Shown: piece by piece, positions 52,111 to 62,883 of the stretch
Layout of the letters: every line of letters starts with the position of its first letter
How positions within the stretch are numbered: the first letter of the stretch is position 1
Origin: Brenneria sp. hezel4-2-4
GTDB lineage: Bacteria > Pseudomonadota > Gammaproteobacteria > Enterobacterales > Enterobacteriaceae
Direction of reading: 5' to 3'
Length of the DNA stretch: 64,000 nucleotides
Assembly (NCBI RefSeq): GCF_013155275.1
Contig: NZ_JABJXS010000010.1
Location: 45,640-109,639 of the forward strand
Program-made: the position numbers and the translations under genes
The notes under the pieces: model-generated
What the model was told of the DNA's origin: nothing
What the model saw: the letters and a program-made list of their open reading frames with translations, nothing else
Database searches by the model: none

Positions 52111-54081
52111 TTATCTTGTAAGGATACAGACCGCTTGTGCATTCCCTTGCCATATCCCATCGCTGATATGATGCTCTTGCTCATCAAACGGTGGCGATAC
52201 CTCCCACTGTCCCGCCGGCAGGGTGAAATCTCCCGGGCGCACGCTGGCGTTAATCACCAATAGCCAGCGCTCGGACAGCAGAATCTGTAGCTGGCGTTCC
52301 CCCTGCTCCCACTGCCGCGGGGTCAGCGGTTGACCGTTGATATCCAGCCATTGCACGGCGTTATCGCCCTCCCGCCACCATTCTTCCTGCCGCAACGCCG
52401 GTATCGCGCGGCGCAGCCGGATTAACCCGGCGGTAAAGCGGCTCAGGGCCTGGTCGGCGTCATCCCAATGCAGCCAGGTCAGTTCGTTGTCCTGACAATA
52501 GGCGTTGTTGTTGCCCCGCTGGCTATGCCCCAGCTCATCCCCGGCCAGCAGCATGGGGGTTCCCTGGGATAACAACAGCGTCGTCAGCAACGCCCGCTGG
52601 CTGGCGCGACGGCGCCGTTGCGTCTCTTCATCGGCGTCCAGCCCTTCCGTGCCGTGGTTATGACTGAAATTACCGTCAGTGCCGTCGCGGTTATCCTCGC
52701 CGTTCGCCTCATTGTGTTTATGGTTAAAACTGACCAAGTCGCGTAGGGTGAAACCATCATGGGCGGTCAGTTTGTTGACCGAGGCGTAAGGCAGACGCTG
52801 GCGATGCTGGAAGATGTCGCTGGAGGCGGCAAAACGGCGGGCAAAAACGCCCAGCGGGATATCGCCGTGCAGCCAGAAGCGGCGCATGTCATCACGATAG
52901 CGGTCGCTCCATTCGGCAAACGGCGCGGGGAATTGCCCCAGTTGATAGCCGCCGAGGCCCAGATCCCACGGCTCGGCGATCAGCTTACAGCCCTGAAGCC
53001 GCCGATCGTTTTGCATTGCGGCGAATAACGGCGCGGAAGCGGTGAAATCAGGGGTGCGCCCCAACACGGTCGCCAGATCGAAACGGAAACCGTCAACGTG
53101 GCAGACGTCGCGCCAGAAGCGCAGACAGTCCATCACCCAGTCGATAACCGCCGGATGATTAAGCCGCAGCGTGTTGCCGCAGCCCGTCCAGTTGTGATAC
53201 TCGCCCTGCTCGTTCAGCCAGTAATAGCTGCGGTTATCAATGCCGCGCAGGGAAAGCGTCGGCCCTTCCACATCCAGCTCGGCGCTGTGGTTGAACACCA
53301 CATCCAGAATGACTTCGATACCGGCTTTGTGCAGGGCTTTTACCGCGTCCCTGAATTCGTTCAGGGCGTCTTCACCGGCGGCCAGACCGTTATCCGCCGC
53401 AAACGGCAGCAATACGTTATAGCCCCAGTAATTACGCAACCCCAGCCGTTGTAGCCGCGGTTCGTCGGCATGTTGCTGGACGGGAAGCAACTCCAGCGCG
53501 GTAATGCCCAACGTTTTCAAATAATCGATAATCGCCGGGTGGCCCAGCGCGGCATAGCTGCCGCGCATCGCCTCCGGGATATCGGGATGCAGTTGGGTCA
53601 GCCCACGCACGTGAGCTTCGTAAATGACGGTCTGTTGCCAGGGGGTCTGCGGGTAGCTGTCGTCCTGCCAGTCGTAATCCTCATTGGCGACGACGCACTT
53701 GGCCATCACCTCCGCGCTGTCGCGCTCATCACGCCGATCGACGCCGCCTTGCAGGCATTCGTCATCGACGACCCAGCCATCCAACTGACGGGCGCAAGGG
53801 TCAAGCAACAGTTTGTGCGGATTAAAACGTAAGCCGCGCGCCGGCTCAAAAGGGCCGTCCACCCGGAAGCCATAGCGTAATCCCGGCTGCGCGCCGGGCA
53901 GATAGCCATGCCAGATGTCGCCGCTGCGCGCGGTCAATTCCAGCCGTTGCTCCTGCTGGCGTTCATCAAACAGGCAGAGTTCAACCCGCTCGGCATCCGC
54001 CGAAAACAGCGCAAAATTGACGCCTTCGCCATCAAAGTGCGATCCCAGCGGAATAGGGCCGCCCGCCTGCAATACCGTCAT
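52111..54081 (-). CDS. glgX: GlgX, glycogen debranching enzyme
   Basis: A 656-residue GH13 isoamylase-type enzyme with an N-terminal CBM48-like domain. Catalytic residues: Asp in [11 protein letters not shown], Glu in [10 protein letters not shown] and Asp in TAHDGFTL. It removes short branches left by GlgP, giving maltodextrins that MalPQ can use. Its ATG (54081) directly abuts the glgB TGA, showing tight coupling. Confidence 0.97.
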   Translation of the reverse strand: MTVLQAGGPIPLGSHFDGEGVNFALFSADAERVELCLFDERQQEQRLELTARSGDIWHGYLPGAQPGLRYGFRVDGPFEPARGLRFNPHKLLLDPCARQLDGWVVDDECLQGGVDRRDERDSAEVMAKCVVANEDYDWQDDSYPQTPWQQTVIYEAHVRGLTQLHPDIPEAMRGSYAALGHPAIIDYLKTLGITALELLPVQQHADEPRLQRLGLRNYWGYNVLLPFAADNGLAAGEDALNEFRDAVKALHKAGIEVILDVVFNHSAELDVEGPTLSLRGIDNRSYYWLNEQGEYHNWTGCGNTLRLNHPAVIDWVMDCLRFWRDVCHVDGFRFDLATVLGRTPDFTASAPLFAAMQNDRRLQGCKLIAEPWDLGLGGYQLGQFPAPFAEWSDRYRDDMRRFWLHGDIPLGVFARRFAASSDIFQHRQRLPYASVNKLTAHDGFTLRDLVSFNHKHNEANGEDNRDGTDGNFSHNHGTEGLDADEETQRRRRASQRALLTTLLLSQGTPMLLAGDELGHSQRGNNNAYCQDNELTWLHWDDADQALSRFTAGLIRLRRAIPALRQEEWWREGDNAVQWLDINGQPLTPRQWEQGERQLQILLSERWLLVINASVRPGDFTLPAGQWEVSPPFDEQEHHISDGIWQGNAQAVCILTR

Positions 54082-56259
54082 TCATACCTCCCTCTCCAGA
54101 TACAACGTCGCCAATGGAGGAATGGTCAGCACCAGCGATTGCGGCCGCTGATGACTACCGATATCTTCGCTGTGCACCGAACCGCCATTACCCAGATTGC
54201 TGCCGTGGTAGTACTCGGAATCCGTATTGACGATCTCCCGCCAGCGGCCGGGCTGATTTATACCGATGCGATAGCCGTAGCGCGGCACCGGAGTAAAGTT
54301 GCTGACCACCAGAATTTCATTGCCCTGCTCGTCACGGCGCACAAAGGCGAACACCGAGTTTTCGCTGTCGTCCACCACCAGCCACTCGAACCCCTGCGGC
54401 TGGAAATCCAGCTGATACAAGGGCGGCTGCCGGCGATAGCAGTGATTGAGATCGCGCACCAGATGCTGAACGCCGCGGTGCCAGCCTTCCGGTTCGTCCA
54501 GCAGATGCCAATCCAGGCTGGCGTCGTAATTCCATTCGCGCCCTTGCGCAAACTCACATCCCATAAACAACAGCTTTTTACCGGGATAAGCCCACATAAA
54601 GCCGTAGTAAGCCCGCAGATTGGCGAATTTCTGCCAGGCGTCGCCGGGCATTCGGTCAAGCAGCGAACGCTTGCCGTGCACCACCTCATCGTGCGAGATC
54701 GGCAAAACGAAATTTTCGCTGTAGGAATACAGCATGCCGAACGTCAGCAGATGATGGTGATATTTGCGATGAACCGGATCGAGCTGCATATAAGACAGGG
54801 TGTCGTGCATCCAGCCCATGTTCCACTTGTAGTGAAAACCCAGGCCGTTGCAGTCGGGCGGCAACGTGACCCCGGGATAGTCCGTCGACTCTTCCGCGAC
54901 GGTAATCGCGCCGGGATAGGCATGACCCAGCATCTGATTGGTATAACGCAGGAAAGCAATCGCTTCGAGGTTCTCTCTGCCGCCATAGTAGTTCGGCACC
55001 CACTGCCCTTCATTGCGGCTATAGTCGCGGTAAATCATCGATGCGACGGCATCCACCCGCAGCCCGTCGATGCCATAGTGCTCCATCCAGAACAGGGCGT
55101 TGCCTGCCAGATAGTTACGCACCTCATGGCGACCATAGTTGTAAATCAGGGTGTTCCAGTCCTGATGATAGCCTTCACGCGGGTCGGCGTACTCATACAG
55201 CGCTGTGCCGTCAAACTGAGCCAGACCATACTCATCGCCGGGGAAATGCCCCGGCACCCAGTCCAGCAGGACGTTAATGCCCGCGTCATGAAAGGCGTCG
55301 ATGAATTTTCTAAACTCTTGCGGCGTGCCAAAGCGGCGCGTCGGCGCATACAGACCGAGCGGCTGATAACCCCAACTGCCGTCAAACGGATGCTCATTGA
55401 TCGGCATCAGCTCGATATGGGTAAACCCCATCTCTTTCACATAGGCGATAAGCTGTTCCGCCAGTTCCTGATAGCTGAGCCAGAAATTGTTATCCGTATG
55501 CCGCCGCCAGGAGCCGAGATGCACTTCATAAATGGAAATCGGCGCCTGTAACCCGTTCGCCTGACGGCGCGCGTCATCAACCGGCACTTTCTCCGGCAAA
55601 GGCGCGATCAGGGAGGCGGTATCAGGACGCATTTGCGCTTCAAAAGCATAGGGGTCGGCTTTCAGACGAACGTTACCGTGGCAATCGATCATCTCATATT
55701 TATACAGTTGCCCGGCGGTCACGGCGGGAAGGAACAACTCCCAGACACCGTTTTCTCTTCTAAACCGCATGGGATGACGGCGCCCGTCCCAGAAATTGAA
55801 CTGCCCGACGACGGAAACACGTTGGGCATTCGGCGCCCAGACGGCAAAACGCGTCCCTTGCACGCCATCCAGCGTGGTCAGATGCGCCCCTAAACGCTCG
55901 TAGGGACGTAAATGCGTGCCTTCCGCCAACAGCCAGATATCCAGATCCTGCAACAGCGGGCCAAAGCGATAGGGATCTTCAATCAGCCAGGTCTGCTGCT
56001 GCCAGGTGACTTCAAGCTGGTAGCGAAAGGTCTTTTTGCGACGGGGCAACACGGCATAAAAAAACCCCCGCTCATCATAGCGCTCCAACTGCGCCACCTT
56101 ACGGCCATTACCGCTCTCAACCACCCACACGTCCTGAGCATCGGGCAACAAGGCCCTCACTTCGATTCCCTGTGTGGTTTGGTGCATTCCCAAAAGCGAA
56201 AATGGATCAGCGTAATGCCCGTCAATAAGTAAATTAATCGCATCGGAAAAATCTGGCAT
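54082..56259 (-). CDS. glgB: GlgB, 1,4-alpha-glucan branching enzyme
   Basis: A 725-residue GH13 branching enzyme with N-terminal CBM48 repeats. Catalytic residues: Asp in [17 protein letters not shown], Glu in [10 protein letters not shown] and Asp in [12 protein letters not shown]. It cuts and re-attaches alpha-1,4 chains as alpha-1,6 branches. ATG 56259 is chosen, with AGAGGA 8 bases upstream; ATG 56268 and an earlier frame lie too close to or upstream of that site. It is the first gene of the glgBXCAP operon, divergent from the sensor kinase gene. Confidence 0.97.
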   Translation of the reverse strand: MPDFSDAINLLIDGHYADPFSLLGMHQTTQGIEVRALLPDAQDVWVVESGNGRKVAQLERYDERGFFYAVLPRRKKTFRYQLEVTWQQQTWLIEDPYRFGPLLQDLDIWLLAEGTHLRPYERLGAHLTTLDGVQGTRFAVWAPNAQRVSVVGQFNFWDGRRHPMRFRRENGVWELFLPAVTAGQLYKYEMIDCHGNVRLKADPYAFEAQMRPDTASLIAPLPEKVPVDDARRQANGLQAPISIYEVHLGSWRRHTDNNFWLSYQELAEQLIAYVKEMGFTHIELMPINEHPFDGSWGYQPLGLYAPTRRFGTPQEFRKFIDAFHDAGINVLLDWVPGHFPGDEYGLAQFDGTALYEYADPREGYHQDWNTLIYNYGRHEVRNYLAGNALFWMEHYGIDGLRVDAVASMIYRDYSRNEGQWVPNYYGGRENLEAIAFLRYTNQMLGHAYPGAITVAEESTDYPGVTLPPDCNGLGFHYKWNMGWMHDTLSYMQLDPVHRKYHHHLLTFGMLYSYSENFVLPISHDEVVHGKRSLLDRMPGDAWQKFANLRAYYGFMWAYPGKKLLFMGCEFAQGREWNYDASLDWHLLDEPEGWHRGVQHLVRDLNHCYRRQPPLYQLDFQPQGFEWLVVDDSENSVFAFVRRDEQGNEILVVSNFTPVPRYGYRIGINQPGRWREIVNTDSEYYHGSNLGNGGSVHSEDIGSHQRPQSLVLTIPPLATLYLEREV

Positions 56260-56713
56260 GGTATCCATCCTCTGATTAACCATTTGAATTAAATAAATAT
56301 GTTATATAAAAAAGTCATGACGATGCGATTACACCCCCCGGTACAATTAAAAAAATCAATAAAAAACAGAAAGATAGAAAAACAACCAATCAGTTAACTT
56401 ATAAAAAATAATTTACAGCGTGAAATAAATCATTTAATAACAACCTACTATTTAGCGTAGCCAAAGAATGATGAAATATCTGAGACGCCGCCAAATTTTT
56501 TCCGTTTATATTTATACAAATAAGTTATGGAAAAATATTTTGGCCTATATTGCGCCGGTTCAATTCGCCACAAACGGAAAAACGCTATCTTCCTGACATA
56601 ATTGAGCCGATGCCCTGGTAAATGATTGGGGCGATAATGCCTCGCCTCATGCTGCAACTTCAGGCAAGAAGGGTATAATCCGCCGGAGTAAATATAATTA
56701 AGAGTGATTCCCC
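56260..56713. promoter_or_regulatory. glgB-ypdA divergent intergenic region
   Basis: An AT-rich interval of 454 bases. A TATAAT hexamer at 56675-56680 lies 34 bases before the kinase start and is a -10 candidate, but no good -35 was found. I see no clear operator for glgB. Confidence 0.45.
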
Positions 56714-58432
56714 ATGGTCAGCCAGGTCGATCTGATTCTTTCGTTACTGCAACAGATGTGCGTTTATCTGGTTATCGCCTATCTATTAAGTAAAACTCCG
56801 TTATTCATTCCGCTGATGCAGGTCACTATCCGCTTGCCCCATAAGCTGGTGTGCTATCTGGTTTTCTCCATGTTCTGCATCATGGGCACCTATTTCGGTC
56901 TGCATATTGATGACTCCATCGCCAATACCCGGGCCACCGGCGCGGTGTTGGGCGGGATGCTCGGCGGCCCGTCGGTCGGCTTTCTGGTCGGGCTGACCGG
57001 CGGACTGCATCGCTACTCCATGGGGGGGATGACGGCGCTGGCCTGCATGCTGTCGACGATTGTCGAAGGCCTGATTGGCGGGCTGCTGCATCGCTATCTG
57101 GTGCGACGCAATCGCATTGACCTGCTGTTTCAGCCGATGGTGGTCGGGTTGACCGCGCTGGTGGCCGAAATACTGCAAATGGTTATTATCCTGCTGGTGT
57201 CGCGCCCATTCGGCGACGCCGTGGAACTGGTGAAAGACATCGCCCTGCCGATGATGATCACCAATACTATCGGCTCCGCCATGTTTATGCGTATTCTGCT
57301 CGACAGACGCGCTATTTTTGAAAAATATACTTCCGCCTTTTCCGCCAAGGCATTGCAAATCGCCGCCCGGGCCGAAGGGGCGCTGCGCCAGGGCTTTAAC
57401 GCGCAAAACAGCATGCGCGTCGCCCGTATTTTGTATGAAGAGCTGGGCGTGGGGGCCGTCGCCATTACCGATCGCGAAAAACTGCTGGCGTTTATCGGAC
57501 TAGGCGACGACCATCATAAGGTCGACTCCCCAATCACCTCCCGCCATACCCATCGGGCCATTGAAAAGAATCAGGTGGTCTATGCCGATGGCAATGAAGT
57601 GCCATACACCTGCTCGATTTCTCCCCATTGCAAACTGGGTTCGACGCTGGTTATTCCGTTACGCGGTGAAGAACAACGCGTTATCGGCACGATTAAGCTG
57701 TATGAACCCAAAAACAAACTGTTTTCCAGCATCAACCGGACGCTGGGGGAAGGGATCGCCCACCTGCTCTCCGCGCAGATTCTGGCCGGACGGTTCGAAG
57801 GACAAAAACAGCTGCTGGTGCAATCGGAAATCAAGCTGTTACACGCTCAGGTTAACCCGCATTTCCTGTTTAACGCGCTCAACACCTTATCCGCGGTGAT
57901 ACGCCGCAACCCTGACCATGCCCGGCAGTTGGTGCTATCCCTGTCGACATTCTTCCGCAAGAACCTAAAACGCAGCAATGATGAAGTGTCGCTCAGCGAC
58001 GAACTGGAACACGTCAATTCTTATCTGGAAATCGAGAAAGCGCGTTTTGCCGATCATCTTACCGTGGAAATCACGCTGCCAGACGAACTGCTGGAAGCGC
58101 GATTACCGGCGTTTTCCCTGCAACCGATTGTCGAAAACGCCATCAAGCATGGTATTTCACAAATGCTCGAATGCGGTCATATCCATATCAACGGCCGCCT
58201 GCACGCCAATACGCTGGAGTTGACGGTGGAAGACAATGCGGGCGCCTATCAGCCCCACAGCGGCGGCGACGGACTGGGCATGAACCTGGTGGATCGACGG
58301 ATTAAAGCCCGCTACGGCAACCGCTATGGCATTACGGTGGTCTGCGAAGCCGATAAATTCACCCGGGTCGAGGTACGCGTACCGTTGATTTCACCGCGCA
58401 AAGCGCTGGCGGATAGTGAAAAAGCGGCCTGA
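56714..58432 (+). CDS. ypdA: YpdA (PyrS)-type sensor histidine kinase, LytS family
   Basis: A 572-residue membrane kinase that follows E. coli YpdA closely. Residues 1-200 form the 5TMR_LytS transmembrane domain, then a GAF-like domain (CSISPHCKLGSTLVIPLRG) and a HisKA-type core with the phosphoacceptor in HAQVNPHFLFNALNTL and the nucleotide-binding GLGMNLVDRRI region. In E. coli YpdA works with the response regulator YpdB to sense pyruvate; here no ypdB follows. The downstream genes are on the other strand, so the kinase may act with an unlinked regulator. Confidence 0.9.
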   Translation: MVSQVDLILSLLQQMCVYLVIAYLLSKTPLFIPLMQVTIRLPHKLVCYLVFSMFCIMGTYFGLHIDDSIANTRATGAVLGGMLGGPSVGFLVGLTGGLHRYSMGGMTALACMLSTIVEGLIGGLLHRYLVRRNRIDLLFQPMVVGLTALVAEILQMVIILLVSRPFGDAVELVKDIALPMMITNTIGSAMFMRILLDRRAIFEKYTSAFSAKALQIAARAEGALRQGFNAQNSMRVARILYEELGVGAVAITDREKLLAFIGLGDDHHKVDSPITSRHTHRAIEKNQVVYADGNEVPYTCSISPHCKLGSTLVIPLRGEEQRVIGTIKLYEPKNKLFSSINRTLGEGIAHLLSAQILAGRFEGQKQLLVQSEIKLLHAQVNPHFLFNALNTLSAVIRRNPDHARQLVLSLSTFFRKNLKRSNDEVSLSDELEHVNSYLEIEKARFADHLTVEITLPDELLEARLPAFSLQPIVENAIKHGISQMLECGHIHINGRLHANTLELTVEDNAGAYQPHSGGDGLGMNLVDRRIKARYGNRYGITVVCEADKFTRVEVRVPLISPRKALADSEKAA

Positions 58433-58488
58433 TGTCATTGCCCCATTAAAAACAATCTGAACATAATCGAAGAGAGCCGAGCGACGAT

Positions 58489-59328
58489 TTAATCGCCGCC
58501 GGCTCCCTGCTTATCCAGCACGTCACGCAAAAAATCGCCCAGATAGTTGAAGGCGGCCACCACCAGCACAATGGCGAGTCCGGCAGGCAGCATGTGTTCC
58601 GGGTGCGTCAGCATCACGTCTTTCGCTTCGCCCAGCATCGCGCCCCACTCCGGCGTCGGCGGCTGAACGCCAAGTCCGATAAAAGACAGCGCCGACAGCA
58701 GCAGGATCACCGCGCCGCTGTCGGTGGTCGCCAGCACCGTCATTTCGGCGGCGGTGACCGGCAGCACATGCCGCAGGATGATATGCCGCGATGGCCCGCC
58801 GATAATTTTAGCGTAATGAATATAATGCTTATCGCTATATTGCAGCACGATGCCGCGGATCATCCGGGCGTACCAGGCCCATTTCACCAACAATACCGCC
58901 AGAATAATATTCTCCAGCCCCGGCCCCAGGATCCCCACCAACGCAAAGATCATCACTTCGCCGGGAAAGGACAGCATCACATCGGACAAGCGCATCAGAG
59001 CCGCATCAACGCGCCCGCGAAAATAGCCCGCCAGCATGCCAATCAACATGCCGAGCGCCAGCGTAACCGCCATCGCCAGCAGCGATACCCACACCGTGGC
59101 GCGAATACCGTATAACAGGCGGGAAAACACGCACCGTCCCAGACGGTCGGCGCCCAGCGGATAATGCCAACTGATGGCATGATATTTATCACGCCATGAC
59201 ACCAGCAAAGGATCGTGCGGGGCAATCCACGGCGCCAGCAGCCCCGCCAGCAGAATTACGGCGAGAAAAATCAGACACGCCAGCGCCAGTCGATCCCGCT
59301 TCAGCCGCAACCAGAGATGCCGCGTCAT
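58489..59328 (-). CDS. ABC transporter permease, NikC/OppC type
   Basis: A 279-residue permease of the nickel/peptide type. About six hydrophobic spans, the binding-protein-dependent (EAA) region around HYAKIIGGPSRHIILRHVLP, and LSFIGLGVQPPTPEWG near the C-terminus are typical. The start is ATG 59328, overlapping the preceding permease stop (ATGA). It is the last gene of the operon; no ATPase gene follows before the convergent kinase gene. Confidence 0.88.
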   Translation of the reverse strand: MTRHLWLRLKRDRLALACLIFLAVILLAGLLAPWIAPHDPLLVSWRDKYHAISWHYPLGADRLGRCVFSRLLYGIRATVWVSLLAMAVTLALGMLIGMLAGYFRGRVDAALMRLSDVMLSFPGEVMIFALVGILGPGLENIILAVLLVKWAWYARMIRGIVLQYSDKHYIHYAKIIGGPSRHIILRHVLPVTAAEMTVLATTDSGAVILLLSALSFIGLGVQPPTPEWGAMLGEAKDVMLTHPEHMLPAGLAIVLVVAAFNYLGDFLRDVLDKQGAGGD

Positions 59329-60263
59329 CCGGCGATACCGTGACGCAGACGTGGATCGAGCCACATTTGCAGGATATCAATCAGGAAATTCGCCGCCACA
59401 AACAGCAGCGCCATTAACAGCACATAGGCCTGAATCACCGGGTAATCACGGTTGAAAATAGCGCTGACGCACAGACGCCCCAGACCGGGCCAGGAAAAGA
59501 GGTTTTCGATAATCAGCGTGCCGGCCAGCAGCCTGGGAATACTCATGCCAAGCGCCGCCAGCGGCGAGTAGAGCGCGTTAATCAGCACATGCCGCCACAG
59601 GATACGCCGCGCCGTCAACCCGCGGGTATTGGCATAATCGACATAAGGCTGGTTAAGCTGCCCCAGCATATTGTTGCGTAGCAGACGAACATAAGTGCCG
59701 ATATATCCCAGCGCCAGCGTGAGCGCCGGTAATATCACCGCGCCGGGTTGCTGAATACCGCCGACGGGCAGCCAATCCAGCCTGACCGCCAGCAGCCAGA
59801 TAAGCAGCAGACCAATCCAGTAATTCGGCATGGCGGTGAGTAAAAAAAGCAGGCTGCGCAGCAGCTTATCCGGCCAGCGCCCTCGGGTTGCCACACACAG
59901 CATAGCCAGAGACAGCGACGACAGCAGGATCATGACCAGCGCAGCGGTCGCCAGCCGTAGCGTGGCCGGCAATGCTTGCATTAGCTCGCGCCCTACGCTG
60001 GCGCGGGTGACGAACGACGTGCCGAAATCCAGATGCAGGCTGTGTTGCAGCCAGGAAACGTATTGTCGCCAGAGCGGTCGATCCAGACCTAGCTCATGGC
60101 GCATCGCGGCAATGGCTTCATCGGTGGGCACGATCATATTCACCCGCAGCGCGACTTCAGCGGGATCGGACGGAGAAAGTTGAATCAGCGCAAACGCAAC
60201 CCATGATATCGCCAGCAACAGCGGCACCATCATCAGCAGCCGGCGGAGGATATAGCGCGTCAT
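59325..60263 (-). CDS. ABC transporter permease, NikB/OppB type
   Basis: A 312-residue permease with an N-terminal membrane segment (RRLLMMVPLLLAISWVAFALIQL), six spans in all, and the family coupling loop YVDYANTRGLTARRILWRHVLINA; the end is FNRDYPVIQAYVLLMALLFVAANF. It pairs with the NikC-like permease, with which it overlaps by 4 bases. The substrate class is judged from the NikA-like binding protein upstream. ATG 60263 follows GAGAGG; GTG 60266 is an alternative. Confidence 0.88.
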   Translation of the reverse strand: MTRYILRRLLMMVPLLLAISWVAFALIQLSPSDPAEVALRVNMIVPTDEAIAAMRHELGLDRPLWRQYVSWLQHSLHLDFGTSFVTRASVGRELMQALPATLRLATAALVMILLSSLSLAMLCVATRGRWPDKLLRSLLFLLTAMPNYWIGLLLIWLLAVRLDWLPVGGIQQPGAVILPALTLALGYIGTYVRLLRNNMLGQLNQPYVDYANTRGLTARRILWRHVLINALYSPLAALGMSIPRLLAGTLIIENLFSWPGLGRLCVSAIFNRDYPVIQAYVLLMALLFVAANFLIDILQMWLDPRLRHGIAG

Positions 60264-60278
60264 CACCTCTCCCCTAAC

Positions 60279-61877
60279 CTAACGCAACGACATCTTTTCA
60301 AATGGAATTTCATACTGCGAGGGATTGAACGTCACGCCTTGCAAATGGGGACTGAATACCGCTTTGGTACGGAAATAGGTCAAAGGAATGTAGACCCCTT
60401 CCTGCGCCAGCGTGAGCAATATCCGCCGGTAAAGCGCCCGGCGTTGCGCGTCATCCGGCGTAATCAACACCCTGCCAATCAGCGCATCCAGCTCAGCCTT
60501 GTTCGCCAGCCCCTTTTGCCCCTGATAGTCGGCATGGGCGGGTATACGAAACGAGGAAACGTAAGACTGCGGATCGTAAGGTTTTCCCCAGGACAAGGAA
60601 TATTGCAGATCGAAATCGCCGGATTTTTGCCGATCGAGATAAGCCTGCTTTTCCTCGCCGATCGGCGTGACATCCACCCCGATCCGCCGAAAATCGCTTT
60701 GCACCACCTCGGCGATCTGCCGCTCGTCGGCGTTACTGGTGTTGTAAGAGAACACCAGTCGCAGAGGCCGTCCCTGCTTCTCACGGATCGTCCTGCCCGC
60801 GGGCAACCGCCATCCCGCCTCGTCCAACAGCGCGCCGGCCTTCGCCATGTCGTAGCGATAGACAGGCAGGTCGTCGATGTCGGCATAAGGAACATTACGG
60901 GCCAGCAGCGTGTCCGCCACGCTCTCACCGCCCGCCATCACCCCTTCCGCAATCGCCTGCTTGTCCACCGCGTACTGCAAAGCGAGGCGCACCCGGCGAT
61001 CGGCGGTGATTTCCCGACTGCTGTTCAGTATCAGCGCGCGTGAGGCGACCGGTTCGCTGATGGCGGAATGAAATTTGCCCGCCGCCTGCAACGCCGCAAA
61101 ATTATCGCTGTCGATCATGTCGCCATCTGCGCCGAAAATAAGCTGAATATCGCCCTTCTCCAGGGCCAGTAACATACTTTGCCGATCCGGGATCGTTTTC
61201 CAGATCACGCTTTTCAACTGCGGCGGCGTTCCCCAGTAATGCGGATTGGCGTTAAACACCGCATACTGATTTTTCACCTGTTCCGCCAATAGCCACGGCC
61301 CCGTGCCGGCATAGCCGCTAACGCCGTTTTTAGTCTGACCATCAATAAAATTTTTAGGCGAGATAAAGCGGAAAGGACGCGTCAACCCCAACTCCACCAG
61401 TGTGGGATAATAAGGGTTTTTCAGGTGTACGACGAAAGTGCCGTCATCCACCACCTCCGTTCGTTCAATCTGCCGCACTAGTTCCAACCAGGCATGACGC
61501 TGATAGTTCGCCAGGATGGCGTCAAAATTCTGCTTCACCGCCTGCGCATCGAATTTCTCACCGTCGCTGAACGTTACGCCCTGACGCAGATGAAAAATAT
61601 ACCGCTTACCGTCCGGCGATATTTCCCAGCGTTGCGCCAGCCACGGCTGAACGCCCTGCTCGGTATTGACGACCAGCGGCTCAAACACCATATTTTGCGC
61701 CGCCATCTCACCGCTGTAGAGGTGCGGATTAATATCGCGAATATCTTTGGTGCTGGCATAGTTCAGCGTGTTATCCGCGGCTAATGCCCCGCAGGCCATT
61801 AAACCAAGCAGCATGCAACATCCGGCTTGCACACACTGGAAAAAGGCCGCACGCCAAACGGTTCGAATGCCTATCAT
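60279..61877 (-). CDS. NikA-like nickel/metallophore or peptide periplasmic binding protein
   Basis: A 532-residue family 5 solute-binding protein with signal peptide (CCMLLGLMACGALAADN, cleavage after ALA). It resembles E. coli NikA in INPHLYSG, QRHAWLELVRQIERTEVV, PRFRFISPKNF-like LTRPFRFISPKNF and RQKSGDFDLQYSLSWGKPYDP. The family carries nickel as a complex with small chelators; metallophore uptake is an alternative. ATG 61877 follows GGAAAGAG; a longer frame adds 27 non-family residues. It begins 14 bases after the methyltransferase stop. Confidence 0.85.
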   Translation of the reverse strand: MIGIRTVWRAAFFQCVQAGCCMLLGLMACGALAADNTLNYASTKDIRDINPHLYSGEMAAQNMVFEPLVVNTEQGVQPWLAQRWEISPDGKRYIFHLRQGVTFSDGEKFDAQAVKQNFDAILANYQRHAWLELVRQIERTEVVDDGTFVVHLKNPYYPTLVELGLTRPFRFISPKNFIDGQTKNGVSGYAGTGPWLLAEQVKNQYAVFNANPHYWGTPPQLKSVIWKTIPDRQSMLLALEKGDIQLIFGADGDMIDSDNFAALQAAGKFHSAISEPVASRALILNSSREITADRRVRLALQYAVDKQAIAEGVMAGGESVADTLLARNVPYADIDDLPVYRYDMAKAGALLDEAGWRLPAGRTIREKQGRPLRLVFSYNTSNADERQIAEVVQSDFRRIGVDVTPIGEEKQAYLDRQKSGDFDLQYSLSWGKPYDPQSYVSSFRIPAHADYQGQKGLANKAELDALIGRVLITPDDAQRRALYRRILLTLAQEGVYIPLTYFRTKAVFSPHLQGVTFNPSQYEIPFEKMSLR

Positions 61878-61891
61878 CTCTTTCCCCGCGG

Positions 61892-62671
61892 CTATTTCTC
61901 CGCACACACCAGAAACATCGGCGTCGAGGCGTAATTCACTTTTTCCGTCTCGTCCCACAGTTCATCGCCCACGCGGGTATCCAGCATAATCTTGCGATAG
62001 CCGCACTCGAGCAATGCCTGCGTATCCCACTGCGGACGGCGTTCACGGCTGAGCGGCAACTGGCGGGCGATATTTTCCATCGCGGTGGTATCGGTGTCGA
62101 CATAGTGATCGTCCAGCCCCAGATAGCGCGCATTGGCACGGTCTTGCAGATAGCCAAGCCGACTCGTCTCATCAAACAGTTGCCGATACCAGTTGGCGTC
62201 AAAGTTCACCAACCGTCCCCCGGCGGCCAGCACCCGGTGCCATTCCTGATAGGCGCATTGCGGATCGTCCAGATTCCAGGTCACATTGCGCGTGACGATC
62301 AGATCAAAGCTCTCATCCGCAAACGGCAGCGCATGCACATCCGACAACACCAGGTTCACCTCGACGCCGTACTGCGCCGCGTTCTCGCCGGCCTGATCCA
62401 ACATCGCCTGCGTGATATCCACCGCCGTCACCTGATGCCCGGCCAACGCCAGCGTGATGGCAAAGAACCCCGGCCCGGTTCCCATATCCAGCACTTTCAA
62501 CCCCGGTTTATCCGGGGCATATTGATGGATTTTTTTCAGCCAGGCGGCGCGTTTGGCGTTGGCCAGCTCGGCGGCATTCAGTTGACTGTAGCTCGCGGCG
62601 CGGGATGTCCAATAGCACTGCACATCATCCAATAGCTCACGATTTTCATTTTCGACAAGGAGTTGGCTCAC
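61892..62671 (-). CDS. Class I SAM-dependent methyltransferase
   Basis: A 259-residue Rossmann-fold methyltransferase. Motif I is VLDMGTGPGFFAITLA near residue 60, then the acidic residue in AVDITQAM and the loop LSDVHALPFADESFDLIVTRNVTW. The substrate is unknown. It is the first gene of an operon with NikA/B/C-like genes; in other Enterobacteria such a methyltransferase accompanies nickel/metallophore uptake loci. The start is GTG 62671 with AGGA upstream; no in-frame ATG is near. Confidence 0.85.
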   Translation of the reverse strand: MSQLLVENENRELLDDVQCYWTSRAASYSQLNAAELANAKRAAWLKKIHQYAPDKPGLKVLDMGTGPGFFAITLALAGHQVTAVDITQAMLDQAGENAAQYGVEVNLVLSDVHALPFADESFDLIVTRNVTWNLDDPQCAYQEWHRVLAAGGRLVNFDANWYRQLFDETSRLGYLQDRANARYLGLDDHYVDTDTTAMENIARQLPLSRERRPQWDTQALLECGYRKIMLDTRVGDELWDETEKVNYASTPMFLVCAEK

Positions 62672-62797
62672 GCGGATCGTCCTGTTAAAGCATTCAGACC
62701 AGCATGTACGCCATCAGCAGCACACCGGCAACGAACGGGAATGGATTCTCTTTATGTCCGACTTATAACAGATAGAATTGGCTAATTTAACCGCAGG

Positions 62798-62830
62798 GTA
62801 TGAACTTTATAAAAAAGTTCATACTTTTTT
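62798..62830 (+). terminator. Orphan hairpin with T-run upstream of the methyltransferase
   Basis: A perfect 10-bp inverted repeat (GTATGAACTT / AAGTTCATAC, 62798-62807 and 62815-62824) with a 7-base loop is followed by TTTTTT (62825-62830) on the plus strand. It has the form of a terminator, but no plus-strand gene lies upstream within the window, so it may end a small RNA or serve as an operator. Confidence 0.55.
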
Positions 62831-62883
62831 GATCTGGCTTAATTTAGGCCGCCCAGGCGGGAGACGTTTCTAAGCGCTAGAAA

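Noticed and set aside
53908..55551. Long plus-strand open frame (547 codons) opposite glgX and glgB
   Set aside because: It is an antisense shadow of strongly conserved glgX/glgB; it has no ribosome site and no family resemblance.
56448..56657. Minus-strand frame (69 codons) in the glgB-ypdA gap
   Set aside because: It has no ribosome site, low-complexity composition, and sits in an AT-rich promoter region.
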